From: CAVAWX01 sp963592385 | GTDB lineage: Bacteria; Actinomycetota; Coriobacteriia; Coriobacteriales; QAMH01 | Direction: 5' to 3' | Assembly: GCA_963592385.1 (NCBI GenBank) | Contig: CAVAWX010000006.1 | Location: 1 to 41,414 of the forward strand | DNA: 41,414 nt | In this document: positions 38,738-41,414 of the stretch, piece after piece | Layout: each line of letters begins with the position of its first letter | Numbering within the stretch: the stretch's first letter is position 1 | Made by a program: the position numbers and the translations under genes | Notes under the pieces: model-generated | The model's database searches: none | Told to the model about the DNA's origin: nothing | What the model saw: the letters and a program-made list of their open reading frames with translations, nothing else

Positions 38738-39631
38738 TCAGCGCTCGTCGCCTGCACACCACCACGCCGGCGCGGTATCGCCCACGACGACGAGTTCTTC
38801 GCCTTCATCATACCCGCACCGCGCCAGCTCGTCGAAAAGGACCTGCACGAGGGGCGCCTCGGAGACGTCGTGGCCCAGCTCGAGCACGGACAGGTGCGGC
38901 TGGGCGTCGAGCGCCGTGTGGTAGCCCGTCTCGCCCACCACCACGCAGCCGATGCCGGCGCGGGCGGCGGCCTGAAAAGCGCCCGCGTCGCGCCAAGAGC
39001 CGTTCAGGTAGGCGAAACGCTCCAGCTCCAGGTCCGGCTCGCCCCACACGCGCGCCCGCCCGCCCAGCGCGTCGTCGCAGACGGCGGCAAGCTGCGCCAG
39101 GCTCGTGGCCGCGGGCAGCTCGAGCACCGCGCCGAACCCCGTGCCCTTGTAGGAGCGGCACGGGTCGAGCAGATGCTCGAAATTGGCCTTGCAGGTGCAG
39201 CCGAGCACTTCGGCGAAGGCCTCGCGTGCCAGCGCGGAGCGGTCGAGGTTCGTGTGCATGTTGATGACGGCCACCCCGAGGCGCACCGCCTCGAACAGTG
39301 CCCGCCCCGGCCCCGGCGTCGCGGCCTGGGAGGCCGGCCCCAGCTCGCAGGGGGCGTCCTTGATGTAGGGCGGGTGGTGGCATACGAGCACGTCGCAGCC
39401 CGCGTCGGCCGCCGCCTTCACCGTCGCGCACGAAAAGTCGAGGGCCACGCCGATGCGGCCGACCGCCTGCTCGCGCGCGCCCACCTGCAACCCGCAGCTG
39501 TCCCAGCGCTCCATGTCCGCGCGGGGAAAGACCGAGAACAGCGCCTGCTCCAGCTCGCCCACCGTCTGCGGCTTGCCGTCCACGTCCATGTCCATATCCG
39601 CTCCCACGTCCGTTGCCGTCCTCTCGTCCAT
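38738..39631 (-). CDS. Nif3-like dinuclear metal-centre protein (GTP cyclohydrolase 1 type 2 homologue)
   Basis: The 297-residue protein matches the Nif3/YqfO family: WDSCGLQVG near the start, the metal-binding CDVLVCHHPPYIK, then NMHTNLDRS and the C-terminal VVVGETGYHTALDA with an His-Glu pair for the second metal. Family members form hexameric toroids with two metals per subunit; their function is unresolved. About 20 residues of Asp-rich sequence (DMDMDVDGK) precede the domain. It starts 4 bp after the PHP phosphatase stop and precedes its usual partner, the zinc-ribbon protein. Confidence 0.93.
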   Translation of the reverse strand: MDERTATDVGADMDMDVDGKPQTVGELEQALFSVFPRADMERWDSCGLQVGAREQAVGRIGVALDFSCATVKAAADAGCDVLVCHHPPYIKDAPCELGPASQAATPGPGRALFEAVRLGVAVINMHTNLDRSALAREAFAEVLGCTCKANFEHLLDPCRSYKGTGFGAVLELPAATSLAQLAAVCDDALGGRARVWGEPDLELERFAYLNGSWRDAGAFQAAARAGIGCVVVGETGYHTALDAQPHLSVLELGHDVSEAPLVQVLFDELARCGYDEGEELVVVGDTAPAWWCAGDER

Positions 39632-39635
39632 GCCC

Positions 39636-40457
39636 TCACACCTCCAGTTTCCAGTGCATCCTGTCGCCGTCGGGCGTCGGCGCCGCCACCTGCGTGTACC
39701 CCGCGCGGGCCATCCACTCGTAGGCGGCGCGCACGTCGCGGGCGATGTCGGCCGGACGATGCGCGTCGCAGCCCACCGTGCACTCGACGCCCGCGTCGCA
39801 AAACGCGCGCAGCAGGTCCTGGCAGGGGTAGAACTCGTCTGCGGCCACGTGCAGGCCCTTCGTGTTCACCTCGACCAAGGCCCCGCGTTTGTACGCCGCG
39901 GCCGCCATTTCGCTGTAGTAGGGACGCGCGTCGAAGCTCGGCCGAAAGCCGAACTTCTTGGGCAGGTCGGGATGGGAAAACGCGGTGATGGGCGCGCTCG
40001 AGGCGGCCATCTCCAGCCACAGCTCGAAATAGCGCTGCCATATCCAGTCCGTGCCGTGCTCGTCCCAATGCTCCAGCTCGTCGGGGTCGTCGAAGGCCCA
40101 TTCGTCCACATGGTGCACGCTGCCCAGCACGTACTCGAAGCCCGCGCACAGCTTTTCGAGCTCCGGTCCGCGCCCCGCAAACCAGTCGATCTCGGTGCCC
40201 ATGACGAAGACGAGCGGGCTTTTCTCCTCGGCCAGGCGCGCGCGCTGCTCGAGGCAGGCTGCGCGGTAGTCCGCCACCTGCGCGCGGCTCATGGAGCAGG
40301 TGTGCGTCGGGTCGAGGCGCTCGGGCATCCACATGTGCTCGGTCTGGCAATAGACGGCCAGTCCCAGCTCCTCGGCGCGCGCCACGGCCTCGGCGACCGT
40401 GCCGCTGCCGTGCCCGGAAAAGGCGGTGTGCGAATGGCAGTCCACAAGCGGCGTCAT
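39636..40457 (-). CDS. PHP-domain phosphatase, histidinol-phosphatase (HisK) type
   Basis: The 273-residue protein has the PHP metal motifs DCHSHTAFSGHG, TEHMWMPE, GTEIDW, SVHHVDEW, FSHPD and GCDAHRP, in the order seen in histidinol-phosphatases of the HisK/HisJ family. It would remove phosphate from histidinol phosphate or a related small ester. No other histidine gene is nearby, so the family-level call is safer than the substrate. Its ATG overlaps the cysteine desulfurase stop as ATGA, showing translational coupling. Confidence 0.9.
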   Translation of the reverse strand: MTPLVDCHSHTAFSGHGSGTVAEAVARAEELGLAVYCQTEHMWMPERLDPTHTCSMSRAQVADYRAACLEQRARLAEEKSPLVFVMGTEIDWFAGRGPELEKLCAGFEYVLGSVHHVDEWAFDDPDELEHWDEHGTDWIWQRYFELWLEMAASSAPITAFSHPDLPKKFGFRPSFDARPYYSEMAAAAYKRGALVEVNTKGLHVAADEFYPCQDLLRAFCDAGVECTVGCDAHRPADIARDVRAAYEWMARAGYTQVAAPTPDGDRMHWKLEV

Positions 40458-41414
40458 ACCAGTACCTCTTTCAACGTAGCGGTCAGGGCGTCCAGCTCGG
40501 CGGCCGTCGTCTCGGCGGCCAGGGAGATACGCAGCGAGCCGAAGGCCTCGTCGCGGGGCACGCCCATGGCTGTCAGGACGTGGCTGGGCTCGAGGCTCTT
40601 CGAGCCGCAGGCGCTGCCGGCCGACACGCAGAAACCGGCCTCGTCGAGGCGCAGCACGAGGGTCTGGCCTTCCAGCCCCGCGCAGAGCAGGTGCAGGGTG
40701 TGCGGCACGCAGACGGCCGCGTCAAGCGTCTCGCGCACAGGATGGGTGAAGGGGGTGCCCGCGCCGGTCTGCGCATCCGAAAGGGCGCCGACGAGCCGTG
40801 CGCGCAGGGCGGCCACATGCTCCCAGGTGCGCGCGCGCTCTGCGCCGGCCCGCAGGGCGGCCACATGCTCCCAGGTGCGCGCGCGCTCTGCGCCGGCCGC
40901 CTCGAGCGCGGCTGCAAAGCCCGCGATGCCGGCGACGTTCACCGTGCCCGAGCGCATGCCGCCCTCCTGGCCGCCGCCGCGCATGAAGGGGCGGCATTTC
41001 ACGCGCCGCCGCAGGTAGAGGGCGCCGACGCCGGCAGGACCGCCCACCTTGTGCGCGGAAAACGAAGCCGCGTCCACGCCGCTTTCCTCCAAGGCGATCT
41101 CCACCTTGCCCAGCGCCTGGACCGCGTCGGTGAAGAAGAGCGCGCCGTGCGCATGGGCGACGCGCGCAAGTTCTGCGACCGGCTGGATGGCGCCCGTCTC
41201 GTTGTTCACCCACATGACGGCCACGAGCGCGCAGCCCTCGCCGCGGGCCGCAAGGCCGTCCAGCAGCTCTTCCAAGGCGGCCGGCGCCACCAGCCCGTCG
41301 CGGCCGCAGGGCACGAGGTCTATCTTGTAGCCGCGCTCTTTCAGGGTGGCAGCCGCCTCCAGGACCGCCTCGTGCTCGATGGCCGAGACCAGCACATGCG
41401 TGCGTTTCGCGGCG
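40454..41414 (-). CDS. Cysteine desulfurase (NifS/IscS type), N-terminus beyond window
   Basis: This PLP enzyme takes sulfur from cysteine for Fe-S clusters and thiolation. The frame is open to the window edge (AKRTHVLVSAIEHEAV at the edge), so roughly the first 70-80 residues lie outside. The PLP lysine is in FSAHKVGGPAGVGALY, and the mobile catalytic cysteine is in SAGSACGSKSLEPSHVL. A GTG at 41395 is internal and not the start. Between these two sites a 16-residue helix segment (GAERARTWEHVAALRA) occurs twice in tandem because of a 48-bp duplication. It heads the operon with PHP phosphatase, nif3-like, zinc-ribbon and coaBC genes. Confidence 0.93.
   Translation of the reverse strand, partial: AAKRTHVLVSAIEHEAVLEAAATLKERGYKIDLVPCGRDGLVAPAALEELLDGLAARGEGCALVAVMWVNNETGAIQPVAELARVAHAHGALFFTDAVQALGKVEIALEESGVDAASFSAHKVGGPAGVGALYLRRRVKCRPFMRGGGQEGGMRSGTVNVAGIAGFAAALEAAGAERARTWEHVAALRAGAERARTWEHVAALRARLVGALSDAQTGAGTPFTHPVRETLDAAVCVPHTLHLLCAGLEGQTLVLRLDEAGFCVSAGSACGSKSLEPSHVLTAMGVPRDEAFGSLRISLAAETTAAELDALTATLKEVLV
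40803..40898 (+). repeat. 48-bp exact tandem duplication in the cysteine desulfurase gene
   Basis: Units 40803-40850 and 40851-40898 are identical. They add 16 residues to a surface helix and keep the frame. Confidence 0.96.

Noticed and set aside
1..41414. CRISPR array, tRNA, rRNA, insertion sequence or prophage
   Set aside because: No regularly spaced repeats of array type, no tRNA cloverleaf-like segments noticed, and no transposase, integrase or phage protein among the recognisable frames.

Overview
The window is about 41.4 kb of GC-rich bacterial chromosome, densely coded on both strands with short gaps and mostly clear Shine-Dalgarno sequences. Several traits point to the Actinobacteria, most likely the class Coriobacteriia (Eggerthellaceae-like gut anaerobes): an OmpR-type GlnR-like regulator beside a short glutamine synthetase, a Tat-exported DMSO-reductase-family operon facing a multi-pass membrane LuxR-type regulator, rubrerythrin and rubredoxin, class III fructose-bisphosphatase, and Rho with a very long basic N-terminal extension. 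This placement is inference from gene content. I saw no tRNA, rRNA, CRISPR array, insertion sequence or phage gene.

Layout. 1-7168 (minus): a secreted transglutaminase-like protein cut by the left edge, a ClC-family channel, a surface papain-like protease and an NSS-type sodium symporter. 7306-9353 (minus): glnA and a GlnR-like regulator. 9580-11788 (plus): a multi-cluster iron-sulfur protein that looks leaderless, then a one-component regulator fusing an excisionase-like HTH to a periplasmic-binding-protein-like domain. It converges on a double-Mop molybdate-binding protein (11986-12405, minus). 12691-16155 (minus): rsmJ, cysK with a near-consensus promoter and a perfect palindromic operator, and class III FBPase. 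16340-18508 (plus): argC and a membrane-anchored polysaccharide deacetylase. 18594-19128 (minus): a BrnT/BrnA-type toxin-antitoxin pair with an AT-rich promoter.

19230-25024 (minus) is the main metabolic island: dmsA, dmsB, dmsC, a TorD-type chaperone and a second DmsC-like anchor, with the divergent 12-TM LuxR-type regulator at 25324-26835. It should encode a membrane respiratory complex of the molybdopterin family reducing an unidentified acceptor; the nearby molybdate regulator and molbindin may serve it and other molybdoenzymes. 26956-29753 (minus): a transaldolase-like/F6P aldolase gene coupled to rho. 30013-32301 (plus): rsmE and mtaB. 32336-33789 (minus): rubrerythrin, a mini-rubredoxin and a degenerate SDR protein. 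33931-35394 (minus): a PiT phosphate transporter behind a probable 11-bp-repeat PHO box and a small membrane protein. 35695-36456 (plus): an SDR dehydrogenase ending in a strong terminator. 36639-41414 (minus): one operon of cysteine desulfurase (cut by the right edge), PHP phosphatase, Nif3-like protein, zinc-ribbon coiled-coil protein and CoaBC.

The most unusual window-wide signal is a set of exact or near-exact in-frame tandem duplications (9, 27, 30, 48 and 63 bp) inside otherwise conserved genes, plus a 34-bp non-coding one. Other points for a second look are the Rho extension, the operator structures upstream of cysK, pit and the molbindin, and clusters of the pentamer GTGAA/TTCAC in intergenic DNA.
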